A DNA stretch of 64,000 nucleotides from Chryseobacterium gleum (lineage in GTDB: Bacteria; Bacteroidota; Bacteroidia; Flavobacteriales; Weeksellaceae). Position 1 is the first letter of the stretch. Each line of letters opens with the position of its first letter. Shown here piece after piece: positions 55,905-64,000 of the stretch. The notes beneath the pieces were generated by a model, which was not told the DNA's origin, did no database searches, and saw only the letters and a list, made by a program, of their open reading frames with translations. The stretch is from NCBI RefSeq assembly GCF_900636535.1, contig NZ_LR134289.1, forward strand, positions 4,799,501 to 4,863,500. Direction: 5' to 3'. Position numbers and translations under genes: made by a program.

Positions 55905-56699
55905 ATGGAAAAAGAACTACCGATCTATACAGATCCAGATTACGGAATCGAGTTTATCGTTGATGTGGAGAAATTCGAATTTCGGGAAAGGGTCAACCCC
56001 GAAACCCGTTACACATTAGAAGATATGATCGATCTGGAGGAAGAGGGATACCGCTTTGATCATTTCGACAAGACGAGTAGACAGAATTTAACTATAACTC
56101 CTCCACAGTTTGTAACGCTTGCCCCTAGGGAGATGGCAGAAAAGTACAATAAGGCTGTTGAGGAAATTCTATTGCTGACTGATTTTGAGCTCATGGTCGA
56201 TCAGGAGGCACTGACAAGAAGAATTAAACATGGAGAACTTCCAACGGTTGAAATTGGAGGACACATCTTTTATGCAGATGCACGGATAGATCTTTTGAGG
56301 CCTAAAGATGTTCTATCAACAATGGGTATACGTTTTGATGATCTGGAGGATTGGTATGTTGAGGATAAAAATGTCTATGCCTTTCCTTACGATCCCAAAA
56401 ATTTTGAAATAGGAGATCGAGAATGGGATAAAATACTGGACTACCCCATAGATTTAATTTTTGTTGAAATTCCTTATTCAAGAACCCTTGATCCGGTGGG
56501 ATGGAACCGAAGAAATGGATGGGAGGAGATGGAAGGTTTGAAAGAAACGGGCCTCAGACTTGACTTTAAGGCCGAGTTGGTGCCGTGGAATAAATCTGGA
56601 ATTGATGAAATTATCTCGGAAAATAGACTTAAACAGCCGATCAGGGAAGCAGTTAAAGACAATGAAAGGAAAGAAAATAAAAAGGGGCGGAAAATGTAG
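55905..56699 (+). CDS. Unknown protein, single-module paralogue
   Basis: The 264-residue acidic protein has LPIYTDPDYGIEFIVDVEKFEFRERVNPETRY at the start, REMAEKYNKAVEEILLLTDFELMVDQEALTRR in the middle and a basic tail (KENKKGRKM). It shares its layout with the first two thirds of the 401-residue protein. It is the last gene before a strong terminator, so 52008-56699 can be one transcript ending here. Confidence 0.6.
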   Translation: MEKELPIYTDPDYGIEFIVDVEKFEFRERVNPETRYTLEDMIDLEEEGYRFDHFDKTSRQNLTITPPQFVTLAPREMAEKYNKAVEEILLLTDFELMVDQEALTRRIKHGELPTVEIGGHIFYADARIDLLRPKDVLSTMGIRFDDLEDWYVEDKNVYAFPYDPKNFEIGDREWDKILDYPIDLIFVEIPYSRTLDPVGWNRRNGWEEMEGLKETGLRLDFKAELVPWNKSGIDEIISENRLKQPIREAVKDNERKENKKGRKM

Positions 56700-56714
56700 C
56701 CTAGGGCAATACAG

Positions 56715-56745
56715 CCGCCAGACTTTCAAGTCTGGCGGTTTTTTT
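56715..56745 (+). terminator. Intrinsic terminator splitting the tra region
   Basis: CCGCCAGACTT (56715-56725) pairs perfectly with AAGTCTGGCGG (56728-56738) and is followed by TTTTTTT. It ends the traA-to-paralogue transcript. traE onward needs a new promoter in 56746-56890, where a second small hairpin (CCCGC-AGAG-GCGGG) lies about 30 bases before the traE start. Confidence 0.9.
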
Positions 56746-56890
56746 ATGGCTTTTTCCGAACTCCGATTAGGACAATAACGGCAAACTTAGTACGTCTCGT
56801 ACCACCTGCCCCCAAATCCGATACTATCTGCAACACCTTTGTTTCCAAGCCCGCAGAGGCGGGTATTACAAACTTAAAATGTAATGAAAC

Positions 56891-57199
56891 ATGAAAAAAT
56901 CAAGACAAAAAATTCTGCTGGCGTTGCTGTTTATTTCGCTTATCAGCAATGGGGCTTTTGCGCAAGGAAATGGCGCTGCAGGTATTCAGGAGGCAACGCA
57001 GATGGTTACAAGCTATTTTGATCCTGCCACGAAGCTGATTTATGCTATCGGTGCTGTGGTCGGACTGATCGGCGGCGTGAAAGTGTACAACAAATTCAGT
57101 TCGGGCGACCCTGACACTTCAAAGACAGCGGCGAGCTGGTTCGGTGCCTGTATATTCCTGATCGTAGCAGCGACCATCTTAAGATCATTTTTCCTTTAG
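56891..57199 (+). CDS. traE: TraE (DUF4134) conjugation protein
   Basis: The 102-residue protein has a signal-like N-terminus (KILLALLFISLISNGAFAQ) and two further membrane segments around GAVVGLIGGVKVYNKFSSGDPDTSKTAASWFGACIFLIVAA. This is DUF4134, a VirB2-like pilin candidate. It is the first gene of the structural tra transcript. Confidence 0.9.
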   Translation: MKKSRQKILLALLFISLISNGAFAQGNGAAGIQEATQMVTSYFDPATKLIYAIGAVVGLIGGVKVYNKFSSGDPDTSKTAASWFGACIFLIVAATILRSFFL

Positions 57200-57225
57200 G
57201 CTAACCCACTTAAATTTTTTCAATT

Positions 57226-58065
57226 ATGTCAAAAAATAAGATGGTCACGCCATTGACCTATTATGGCGGAAAGCAACAGCTGGCCAGGATCATTATTCCG
57301 CTTATTCCACCCCATTATACCTACGTAGAGCCGTTTGTGGGAGGAGGCGCAATTTTTTGGTCGAAACCGAGATCTGAGGTTGAGGTGATCAACGATTACA
57401 ACCGTGAGCTGATCAACTTCTATGAGATGGTGAAAAATCAGTTTGTTGAACTGGAAAAAATGATAAGGATCACACTACACAGCAGGTCGCTCCATAGTGA
57501 TGCGCTTGTGATCTATAACAATCCCCATCTCTTTGACAGATTACAACGGGCCTGGGCAGTCTGGGTTTTATGTAACCAGTCTTTCAGCGCAAAGATCGGC
57601 GATTCATGGGGTTACGATGTACGGAATCAGACTTCTTCCAAAAGATTGAGCAATAAGCGTGCGTCATTCTGTGAAGATTATGCAATACGCCTTCAAAATG
57701 TTCAGATCGAAAATACAGATGCCATTAGGATCATCAATTCACGCGATCACGAAAAGGCTTTTCACTACTGTGATCCGCCTTATTTTAACAGTGACTGCGG
57801 TCATTACGATGGGTATAGCAAACATGATTTTGAATCTCTGCTATTGTGTCTATCCAATACGAAGGGAAAGTTTCTTTTGAGCAGCTATCCTAGTGATATC
57901 CTGAACAAATTCAGCCGCGATCTTGACTGGCATACTGTCAAAATGCAGAAAGAGGTGCTGGTCGATAAACATTCGGGAAAAGTACCCAAGAAAAAGATCG
58001 AAGTACTTACCGCCAACTATGACCTGCATATCGTGCAGGGAACGCTAAACTTTAAATCATACTGA
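57226..58065 (+). CDS. Dam-type N6-adenine DNA methyltransferase
   Basis: The 279-residue protein has LTYYGGKQQLARIIIPLIPPHYTYVEPFVGGGAIFW (SAM-binding) and the catalytic YCDPPYFNS near residue 182, the alpha-group order of Dam/MboIIA-type enzymes. No restriction gene is adjacent. It lies between traE and traF, which are normally consecutive. It could modify ICE DNA so that the transferred strand survives host restriction, or act as a regulator; the target site is unknown. Confidence 0.9.
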   Translation: MSKNKMVTPLTYYGGKQQLARIIIPLIPPHYTYVEPFVGGGAIFWSKPRSEVEVINDYNRELINFYEMVKNQFVELEKMIRITLHSRSLHSDALVIYNNPHLFDRLQRAWAVWVLCNQSFSAKIGDSWGYDVRNQTSSKRLSNKRASFCEDYAIRLQNVQIENTDAIRIINSRDHEKAFHYCDPPYFNSDCGHYDGYSKHDFESLLLCLSNTKGKFLLSSYPSDILNKFSRDLDWHTVKMQKEVLVDKHSGKVPKKKIEVLTANYDLHIVQGTLNFKSY

Positions 58066-58066
58066 A

Positions 58067-58435
58067 ATGAGAACCTGGAATATCAATAAGGGTATCGGCT
58101 GTACAGTTGAATTTAAAGGTTTGAAAGCGCAGTATCTCTTCGGATTTGCCGGAGGATTGTTATTGGTCCTGATCCTGGTTATGGTGCTGTACATGGCTGA
58201 TGTAAATATGTATATCTGCCTTTCGGTCGGCTGTATTTCTGCATCGCTGATTGTTTGGAAAACTTTCAGTCTGAACAACAAGTACGGTGAACATGGGCTG
58301 ATGAAGCTAGGTGCAAAAAGAAAGCATCCACAATTTATCATCACCCGTAAACCTGTCCAATCTTACCTTAAATACCCAGTTGCAAAAGGTGAGAAAATCC
58401 AAAATTTTAACACTAAATCTTCAAGGCTATCATGA
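58067..58435 (+). CDS. traF: TraF (DUF4133) conjugation protein
   Basis: The 122-residue protein (MRTWNINKGIGCTVEFKGLKAQYLFGFAGGLLLVLILVMVLYMAD...NNKYGEHGLMKLGAKRKHP) is DUF4133, a VirB3-like inner-membrane component with two close membrane segments. Its stop overlaps the traG start by four bases (ATGA). Confidence 0.9.
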   Translation: MRTWNINKGIGCTVEFKGLKAQYLFGFAGGLLLVLILVMVLYMADVNMYICLSVGCISASLIVWKTFSLNNKYGEHGLMKLGAKRKHPQFIITRKPVQSYLKYPVAKGEKIQNFNTKSSRLS

Positions 58436-59799
58436 GAAATATCTCTAAAACAACTACTTTAGAAAGCCGTTTTCCTCTCCTTGCAATTGAGAACGATTGT
58501 ATTATATCGAAAGAAGGAGACCTTACCGTGTGTTTCCGTGTAAGGCTACCGGAAATTTTTACGGTGGGCACGGATGTGTACGAATCCATTCATTCCTCAT
58601 GGAGTAAAGCGATCAAGACTTTGCCGGATTATAGTATCCTGCACAAACAGGACTGGTATCTAAAGGAAAACTACCAGCCGGATCTTGAAAAAAGTGAACA
58701 CAGTTTTTTGTCACGTTCTTTCCAGCTGCATTTTAATGAGCGGCCGTTTCTGAACCACTACTGCTATATTTTTCTGACGAAAACGACAAAGGCACGGATG
58801 CAGTCCCAGAGCAATTTTAGCAGCTTGTGCAAGGGAAATCTTGTTCCCAAAGAAATAAAGGATAAGGAAGGAATGCGTCGTTTCCTAGAATCGGTAAGCC
58901 AGTTCCAGCGTATCATCAATGACAGTGGTCATATAACAATGGATCAGCTGAGTGAAGCTGAAATATTGGGGAGCGAAATGAAAACCGGAATCCTTGAACA
59001 GTATTTTACACTGTCACGTGATGCCAATCCCGTTCTGCAGGATATGGCTCTGGGAGCAGAGGAACTTAGGATCGGAAGTAAGAGGATGGTACTTCATACC
59101 TTATCCAGTACAGACGATCTTCCCGGAGCTGTTTCAGACTGCCATCGCTATGATAGGCTTTCCACAGATCGCAGTGACTGTATGTTGTCTTTTGCCAGTC
59201 CTGTGGGACTGATGCTCAGTTGCGACCATATCTATAACCAGTACCTGTTCATCGATAATAGTTCTGAAAACCTCAAAAAATTTGAGAAGTCCGCCAGAAA
59301 TATGCACTCATTGGCACGTTATAGCCGGGCGAACCAGATCAATAAAGAATGGATAGAGCGTTATCTGAATGAAGCACACTCCCACGGTTCACCATCGATC
59401 AGGGCCCATTATAATGTATTTGCGTGGAGTGAAGACCGACAGGATCTGCGTAATCTGAAAAATGATGTCGGAAGTGCACTTGCTCTTATGGAATGTAAAC
59501 CCCGTCATAACACAGTAGATGCCGCCACTCTATATTGGGCGGGAATTCCGGGCAATGCCGGCGATTTTCCAGCCGAAGAATCCTTTTACACTTTCATCGA
59601 ACCGGCATTGTGTTTTTTTACGCAGGAGACCAACTATCAGGATTCACTTTCTCCTTTTGGGATCAAGCTTGCGGACAGGCTGACTGGCAAACCTGTGCAT
59701 TTGGATATCAGTGACTTGCCGATGAAAAAGGGGATCACGAGCAATAGAAACCGTTTCATTTTAGGGCCATCTGGGGGTTGGCGGGCTATTCTTAATTGA
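58432..59799 (+). CDS. traG: TraG conjugation ATPase, N-terminal part up to the interrupted Walker A
   Basis: The 455-codon frame gives the N-domain of TraG (VirB4-like). It reaches NRNRFILGPSG (last shared Gly codon GGG at 59773-59775), then reads eight foreign residues (GWRAILN and so on) to TGA at 59797-59799. In intact relatives the text continues SGKSFFTN. The rest of TraG is open from 59826 in a frame shifted by two. If the intervening 50 nt are skipped in translation, TraG has its normal length, about 842 residues. Otherwise this ICE cannot energise transfer with its own TraG. Confidence 0.85.
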   Translation: MRNISKTTTLESRFPLLAIENDCIISKEGDLTVCFRVRLPEIFTVGTDVYESIHSSWSKAIKTLPDYSILHKQDWYLKENYQPDLEKSEHSFLSRSFQLHFNERPFLNHYCYIFLTKTTKARMQSQSNFSSLCKGNLVPKEIKDKEGMRRFLESVSQFQRIINDSGHITMDQLSEAEILGSEMKTGILEQYFTLSRDANPVLQDMALGAEELRIGSKRMVLHTLSSTDDLPGAVSDCHRYDRLSTDRSDCMLSFASPVGLMLSCDHIYNQYLFIDNSSENLKKFEKSARNMHSLARYSRANQINKEWIERYLNEAHSHGSPSIRAHYNVFAWSEDRQDLRNLKNDVGSALALMECKPRHNTVDAATLYWAGIPGNAGDFPAEESFYTFIEPALCFFTQETNYQDSLSPFGIKLADRLTGKPVHLDISDLPMKKGITSNRNRFILGPSGGWRAILN

Positions 59800-59825
59800 G
59801 TAGCCCGCCAGCCCACCCAAAAAAT
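59776..59825 (+). other. 50-nt GC-rich hairpin insert inside the TraG Walker A motif
   Basis: Between Gly codon GGG (59773-59775) and Gly codon GGA (59826-59828) lie exactly 50 nt that have no counterpart in TraG. GGGTTGGCGGGCTA (59775-59788) pairs with TAGCCCGCCAGCCC (59801-59814) in a 14-bp stem with one G-U pair and a 12-nt loop holding the stop TGA. Skipping from the first Gly to the second gives P-S-G-S-G-K-S, the exact Walker A of TraG. The design (matching Gly codons, 50-nt gap, hairpin, early stop) recalls phage T4 gene 60 bypassing. An IS scar with a TGG duplication is the main alternative. Confidence 0.6.
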
Positions 59826-61007
59826 GGAAGTGGAAAATCATTCTTCACCAATCATATGGTGAGACAGTATTATGAGCAAGGAACTCATGTGCTATTAGTA
59901 GATACGGGTAATTCTTATCAGGGGCTTTGCGAACTGATCAAAGGTAAGACTAAGGGAAAAGACGGGGTTTATTTCACCTATACGGAAGATAACCCTATCT
60001 CGTTCAATCCTTTTTTTACCGAAGATAATGTCTTTGATATCGAGAAAAGAGAAAGTATCAAGACCTTGATCCTGACTTTATGGAAAAGGGATGATGAAGC
60101 ACCAAAGCGAAGCGAAGAAGTAGCATTGTCCAATGCAGTCGCAGGATATATCGAAAGGATTAAAAACAGTAATGAGATACCCTGTTTTAATGGATTCTAC
60201 GAATACGTCAAAGGGGATTACAAAAAAGTCCTTCAGGACAAGGAAGTTCGGGAGAAAGATTTTGATCTGGCGAACTTTTTAAATGTTCTTGAACCCTATT
60301 ACAAAGGTGGTGAATACGATTACTTATTGAACTCAGAAAAAGAGCTTGATTTGCTTAATAAGAGATTTATTGTCTTTGAAATTGATGCGATCAAAGATCA
60401 CAAAATCCTGTTTCCTGTGGTTACGATCATCATTATGGAGGTCTTTATCAACAAGATGCGTCGGTTAAAAGGTATCCGTAAGATGATTTTGATAGAGGAG
60501 GCTTGGAAGGCAATCGCTAAGGAAGGAATGGCTGAATATATCCGCTATTTATTTAAGACCGTCAGGAAATTTTTCGGTGAGGCGATTGTGGTCACGCAGG
60601 AAGTCGATGATATCATACAGTCTCCCATAGTCAAGGAAACAATCATCAACAACAGTGACTGCAAGATACTACTCGATCAGCGGAAATACGCCAATAAATT
60701 TGACGAGATCCAGAATATGCTCGGGCTTACAGAACGGGAAAAATCGCAGATACTTTCGATCAATCAGGACAATGATCCGAACCGGAAATATAAGGAAGTA
60801 TGGATAGGACTTGGAGGAACGCATTCAGCGGTCTATGCGACAGAAGTGAGCGAGCAGGAGTATCTGGCATACACCACGGAGGAATCGGAGAAAATGGAAG
60901 TGATGGATCTAGCGCATGAAATGGGCGGGGATGTTGAAGCCGCCATAAAAAAAATCTCACTGAAAAAGATCAAAGGGTTAACGCCCGGCGATCATCCCAA
61001 TAATTAA
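59796..61007 (+). CDS. traG: TraG conjugation ATPase, C-terminal part
   Basis: True TraG similarity starts at 59826 (GSGKSFFTNHMVRQYYEQGTHVLLVDTGNSYQGLC) and runs to the stop with Walker B RKMILIEEAWKAIAKEGM, FGEAIVVTQEVDDI and NNSDCKILLDQRK, all of the VirB4-like motor. No credible start codon in this frame exists near the beginning: the ATG at 59824 is out of frame and only a TTG at 59796 in the hairpin loop is available. Independent expression of this piece is thus unlikely, which favours bypass, or loss of function. Confidence 0.85.
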   Translation: MSSPPAHPKNGSGKSFFTNHMVRQYYEQGTHVLLVDTGNSYQGLCELIKGKTKGKDGVYFTYTEDNPISFNPFFTEDNVFDIEKRESIKTLILTLWKRDDEAPKRSEEVALSNAVAGYIERIKNSNEIPCFNGFYEYVKGDYKKVLQDKEVREKDFDLANFLNVLEPYYKGGEYDYLLNSEKELDLLNKRFIVFEIDAIKDHKILFPVVTIIIMEVFINKMRRLKGIRKMILIEEAWKAIAKEGMAEYIRYLFKTVRKFFGEAIVVTQEVDDIIQSPIVKETIINNSDCKILLDQRKYANKFDEIQNMLGLTEREKSQILSINQDNDPNRKYKEVWIGLGGTHSAVYATEVSEQEYLAYTTEESEKMEVMDLAHEMGGDVEAAIKKISLKKIKGLTPGDHPNN

Positions 61008-61029
61008 ACAATCTTAAAAATTTAAAAAA

Positions 61030-61662
61030 ATGAAAAATTTATTAATGACCGTGTTTATGGTAATGGCAATTACCATAACACAAAAAGTAAAAGCACAATG
61101 GGTTGTAACTGATCCGGGCAATCTGATCTCAGGTGTTCTGAACAGCGCCAATGAGATTGTACAGACCTCAAATACTGTAAGTAATGTGGTGAAGAATTTT
61201 AACGAAGTCAAAAAAGTCTATGAACAAGGCAAAGAGTATTATGACAAATTAAAGGCCGTCAACAACCTGGTGAAAGATGCGAGAAAAGTGCAACAGACCG
61301 TCCTTTTGGTCGGGGATGTCAGTAATCTCTATGTCAATAATTTTTCCCGTATGCTGAACGACAAAAATTTCTCTGCAGCGGAACTGGTAGCAATTGGAAA
61401 TGGGTATTCATCGCTGCTGAATGAGAGTACAGAACTGCTCAAGGAACTGAAGCAGATCGTAAGTTCCAGCAGCCTTTCACTGAATGATAAGGAGCGTATG
61501 GAAATTATAGACCGTGTCTACAAGGAGGTAAAGGAGTACCATAGCCTGGTAAGATATTTTACGAACAAAAATATCTCTGTCAGTATCCTGCGTGCAAAAA
61601 AGCAGAATGACACCAAGCGTGTCATGGACTTATATGGTACAGCTAATCAAAAATATTGGTAA
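61030..61662 (+). CDS. traI: TraI (DUF4141) conjugation protein
   Basis: The 210-residue protein has an N-terminal signal peptide ending KVKAQ. A helical, coiled-coil-rich body follows (NEIVQTSNTVSNVVKNFNEVKKVYEQGKEYYDKLKAVNNLVKDARKVQQTV), the DUF4141 hallmark. It is a VirB5-like periplasmic component and starts 22 bases after traG. Confidence 0.9.
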   Translation: MKNLLMTVFMVMAITITQKVKAQWVVTDPGNLISGVLNSANEIVQTSNTVSNVVKNFNEVKKVYEQGKEYYDKLKAVNNLVKDARKVQQTVLLVGDVSNLYVNNFSRMLNDKNFSAAELVAIGNGYSSLLNESTELLKELKQIVSSSSLSLNDKERMEIIDRVYKEVKEYHSLVRYFTNKNISVSILRAKKQNDTKRVMDLYGTANQKYW

Positions 61663-61677
61663 TAAATTCTTACGGTT

Positions 61678-62703
61678 ATGGAATTTAATAATTTACATGA
61701 GATCCTTCGGGGCCTCTATGATGAAATGATCCCGATGTCGGAAACGATGGCAGTTGTCGCAAAAGGAGTTGCGGGTCTGGGAGCTCTGTTTTATGTGGCG
61801 TTAAAGGTCTGGCAGGCACTGAGCCGGGCGGAACCTATTGACGTTTTTCCCTTACTGAGACCTTTTGCAATAGGCATCTGCATCATGTTTTTCCCGACGA
61901 TAGTATTGGGGACAATTAACGGTGTACTTAGCCCAATTGTTAAGGGTACACACTCTATGCTGGAAGGACAGGTTCTGGATCTAAACACTTTGCAACAGCA
62001 AAAAGATGTACTGGAAAAAGAAGCGATGTTGCGGAATCCCGCAACGGCCTATCTGGTCTCGGACGAGGAATTCGACAAAAAGCTTGATGATCTGGGTTGG
62101 TCTTTTGAAGACATTGCAACGATGATGAATATGTACAGGGATCAGGCGGTTTATAATATAAAGCAGGAAATCAAGCAGCAGTTGCGCGAATTACTGGAAC
62201 TTTTATTTCAGGCGGCGGCACTGGTTGTGGATACGATCCGTACATTTTTTTTAATTGTTCTTTCGATACTCGGACCCATTGCTTTTGCTATTTCTGTGTG
62301 GGATGGTTTTCAGAGTACGCTCAACCAATGGCTTACACGGTACATAAGTGTATATCTGTGGCTTCCAGTTGCTGATCTTTTCAGCGCAATGCTGGCGAAA
62401 ATAAATGCCATGAGCGTCCAGCGGGATATAGAGCTCTTAAGTGATCCCTCATTTGTGCCCGATCCTGAAAATAGCGTTTATCTGATTTTTATGATCATAG
62501 GAATTGTTGGATACTTTACCATTCCAACTGTTACCAGTTGGATCATTCAGGCTGGAGGTGCAGGAAACTTTACCCGTAATGTCAGTCAGGCTGCGATGCG
62601 TACAGGAAATGTTGGCGCTGCCGCTGCCGGAGCTGCAGTGGGGAATATCGGGGGTGAACTGTTGGATAATAAAAGCAATGGACAGGGACAAAAAAGCAAT
62701 TGA
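61678..62703 (+). CDS. traJ: TraJ conjugation membrane protein (VirB6-like)
   Basis: The 341-residue polytopic protein has membrane segments around residues 24-42, 57-76, 180-205, 260-285 and a conserved YISVYLWLPVADLFSAMLAKINAM, the TraJ signature. The C-terminus is Ala/Gly-rich. It forms part of the inner-membrane pore of the mating apparatus. Confidence 0.92.
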   Translation: MEFNNLHEILRGLYDEMIPMSETMAVVAKGVAGLGALFYVALKVWQALSRAEPIDVFPLLRPFAIGICIMFFPTIVLGTINGVLSPIVKGTHSMLEGQVLDLNTLQQQKDVLEKEAMLRNPATAYLVSDEEFDKKLDDLGWSFEDIATMMNMYRDQAVYNIKQEIKQQLRELLELLFQAAALVVDTIRTFFLIVLSILGPIAFAISVWDGFQSTLNQWLTRYISVYLWLPVADLFSAMLAKINAMSVQRDIELLSDPSFVPDPENSVYLIFMIIGIVGYFTIPTVTSWIIQAGGAGNFTRNVSQAAMRTGNVGAAAAGAAVGNIGGELLDNKSNGQGQKSN

Positions 62704-62705
62704 TT

Positions 62706-63329
62706 ATGGAATTCAAAACATTAAGAAATATTGAAAACAGTTTCAAGCAGATCAGGCTATACGCAATTGTCTTTGCAATATTGTGTTTAGCGGTAGCAGC
62801 TTTTGCAGTCTGGAAATCATATTCCTTTGCATCGGTACAACGGGAGAAAATTTATGTTCTTGATCAGGGAAAATCGCTGATGCTGGCACTCTCACAGGAT
62901 GCAAGCATAAACCGCCCCGTTGAGGCACGTGAGCATGTCAGGAGGTTCCACGAGCTTTTTTTTACGCTGGCACCAGATAAAGCTGCGATTGAAAGCAATA
63001 TGAAACGGGCGTTCGACCTGGCGGATAAAAGTGCTTTTGATTATTATCGTGACCTTTCTGAAAAGGGGTATTATAACAGGATTATCTCCGGGAACATTCA
63101 GCAAAGAGTTGAAGTGGACAGTGTGGTCTGTGATTTTAATTCGTATCCATATTCTGTCACCACCTACGCCAAGCAGTTTATCATCCGGTCCAGTAATCTT
63201 ACTCGAAGGAGCCTTGTCACATCATGCAATCTGCTCAATAGCGTCCGGTCAGACAGCAATCCACAGGGCTTCCAGATTTTAAAATTTTCAGTCCTTTCCA
63301 ATAAGGATGAGGAAGTGATAGAGCGGTAG
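62706..63329 (+). CDS. traK: TraK conjugation protein (VirB8-like)
   Basis: The start MEFKTLRNIENSFKQIRLYAIV at 62706 is preferred; a TTG at 62700 is weaker. The 207-residue protein has one N-terminal membrane anchor and a periplasmic domain with VREKIYVLDQGKSLMLALSQDASINRPVEAREHVRRFHELFFTL, which is TraK. It starts two bases after the traJ stop. Confidence 0.92.
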   Translation: MEFKTLRNIENSFKQIRLYAIVFAILCLAVAAFAVWKSYSFASVQREKIYVLDQGKSLMLALSQDASINRPVEAREHVRRFHELFFTLAPDKAAIESNMKRAFDLADKSAFDYYRDLSEKGYYNRIISGNIQQRVEVDSVVCDFNSYPYSVTTYAKQFIIRSSNLTRRSLVTSCNLLNSVRSDSNPQGFQILKFSVLSNKDEEVIER

Positions 63330-63384
63330 AGAAAATTAGTTCTCTTCTTAAAAGGGGGAGGCGTTATGGTTCAAAATTTAGAAA

Positions 63385-63666
63385 ATGAAAAATATTAGAA
63401 CAACAATTGATAATGAGCTTGAGAAGCTCGATCTGAGATGGCGGAATTTACCCGTCCGTAAGCAGATCAGATATGTACTTTATCTATTCGCCTTCTACCT
63501 ACTTATGGGCGTAGGCGTACTGGTCAAGGTATTTTATGATCTGGGAAAAGGGGATAAAATCGATATAAGCCATATCGAGGTGCCCGCAGTAATTCATAAT
63601 GAATCTTCTTTGAAAGATTCTGTTAGAAATCCTAAAACTATACACAATGGAAGAGAAAGAGAATAA
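63385..63666 (+). CDS. traL: TraL (DUF3989) conjugation protein
   Basis: The 93-residue protein (LRWRNLPVRKQIRYVLYLFAFYLLMGVGVLVKVFYDLG) has one membrane segment and matches DUF3989/TraL by position and layout. Its end overlaps the start of traM by 20 bases. Confidence 0.8.
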   Translation: MKNIRTTIDNELEKLDLRWRNLPVRKQIRYVLYLFAFYLLMGVGVLVKVFYDLGKGDKIDISHIEVPAVIHNESSLKDSVRNPKTIHNGRERE

Positions 63667-64000
63667 GAGGATCAGTTTAATTGTGGATGAAGATTCTACA
63701 GAAAATCCGGAAAGTAGTTCCTCAAAAAATGATAAGCTTAAAAAGCCCATCATCTTTGGCCTGATGGCCATTGTTTTCATCGCCTGTCTTTACTTAATAT
63801 TTAAGCCTAAAAATAGTGGTGAGGAAAATAAAGACAAAGGTTTAAAAAATGCCGTACCCGAGGCAACGGATAAAGGACTGCAGGCCGATAAACAAAAGGC
63901 ATATGAAAAAGAGATGGTTGAGGAAAGGGAAGCGGCAAAGCGTAATTCCCTGATGTCTTTGTCAGATTATTGGAGTGGTGCAGACACATCGGTTAACGCT
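63647..64000 (+). CDS. traM: TraM conjugation protein (VirB10-like), partial
   Basis: An ATG at 63647 opens a frame to the window edge (118 codons). It has an acidic N-terminus, one membrane segment (IIFGLMAIVFIACLYLIF near residues 35-53), then a charged periplasmic linker with EKEMVEEREAAKRNSLMSLSDYW. This is TraM. The rest and the remaining tra genes lie beyond the window. Confidence 0.85.
   Translation, partial: MEEKENKRISLIVDEDSTENPESSSSKNDKLKKPIIFGLMAIVFIACLYLIFKPKNSGEENKDKGLKNAVPEATDKGLQADKQKAYEKEMVEEREAAKRNSLMSLSDYWSGADTSVNA

Noticed and set aside
59796-61007. Separate gene start for the TraG C-terminal half
   Set aside because: The only in-frame start is a TTG within the hairpin loop; the nearby ATG is out of frame, so an independent gene is unlikely.

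Overview
The window looks like chromosome of a member of the Bacteroidota (Sphingobacteriia or Flavobacteriia type; the genus cannot be fixed from sequence alone). The evidence is the Bacteroidetes-only conjugation set (TraA ParA, DUF3408, DUF4134, DUF4133, TraG, DUF4141, TraJ, TraK, TraL, TraM), RteC, DUF1896, DUF3945/DUF4099 and AT-rich leaders with TAnnTTT-type -7 boxes. Nearly everything from about 11 kb to the right edge is one integrative conjugative element (ICE) of the CTnDOT super-family carrying a large fluoride-resistance cargo. The left 11 kb is accessory DNA.

1-11 kb: a minus-strand STAND ATPase with an N-terminal nuclease-like domain and C-terminal TPR-like helices (Avs-like anti-phage protein, cut by the window edge). 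Then comes a three-gene overlapping operon: a graspetide-type RiPP precursor with three core repeats, an MvdD-like ATP-grasp ligase and a small membrane protein. A large serine recombinase, a zone of tRNA 3' remnants with a GIY-YIG nuclease gene, a Crp-type regulator, a lipoprotein and a ferredoxin-peptidase-like fusion follow.

11-24 kb: ICE core: rteC, an HTH protein, a DUF4099/DUF3945 protein, topoisomerase III, DUF1896, a 1776-residue methylase/helicase, and the minus-strand coupling protein mobC.

24-49.5 kb: cargo lying between mobC and mobB. A decayed tyrosine recombinase marks its left edge. The rest is on the minus strand in three transcription units, each headed by a near-identical fluoride (crcB-motif) riboswitch at about 32.9, 37.3 and 49.4 kb. 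Unit 1 (32.7 to 25.5 kb): two UspA proteins, enolase, pyrophosphatase, CLC-F antiporter, DUF190, CrcB/Fluc, UspA and two metallophosphoesterases. Unit 2 (37.1 to 33.0 kb): two MutS-like ATPases (the second frameshifted) and a frameshifted lipoprotein. Unit 3 (49.2 to 37.4 kb): UspA, DUF211, VIT-like protein, PAP2 phosphatase, a response regulator and kinase, an RND tripartite pump and a P-type proton ATPase. The logic is fluoride export (Fluc, CLC-F), spare copies of fluoride-sensitive Mg enzymes (enolase, PPase, phosphatases), proton extrusion and stress proteins. Each riboswitch hairpin holds the start codon of a 61-73 codon leader ORF that ends at or near the first structural gene.

49.6-64 kb: relaxase mobB, mobA, a cruciform-rich oriT candidate, then the tra operon (traA to traM, the last cut by the window edge). 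The operon contains a block of three paralogous unknown proteins and a Dam-type methylase. traG is split exactly in its Walker A motif by a 50-nt GC-rich hairpin flanked by two glycine codons, which resembles a translational bypass element but could also be an insertion scar.
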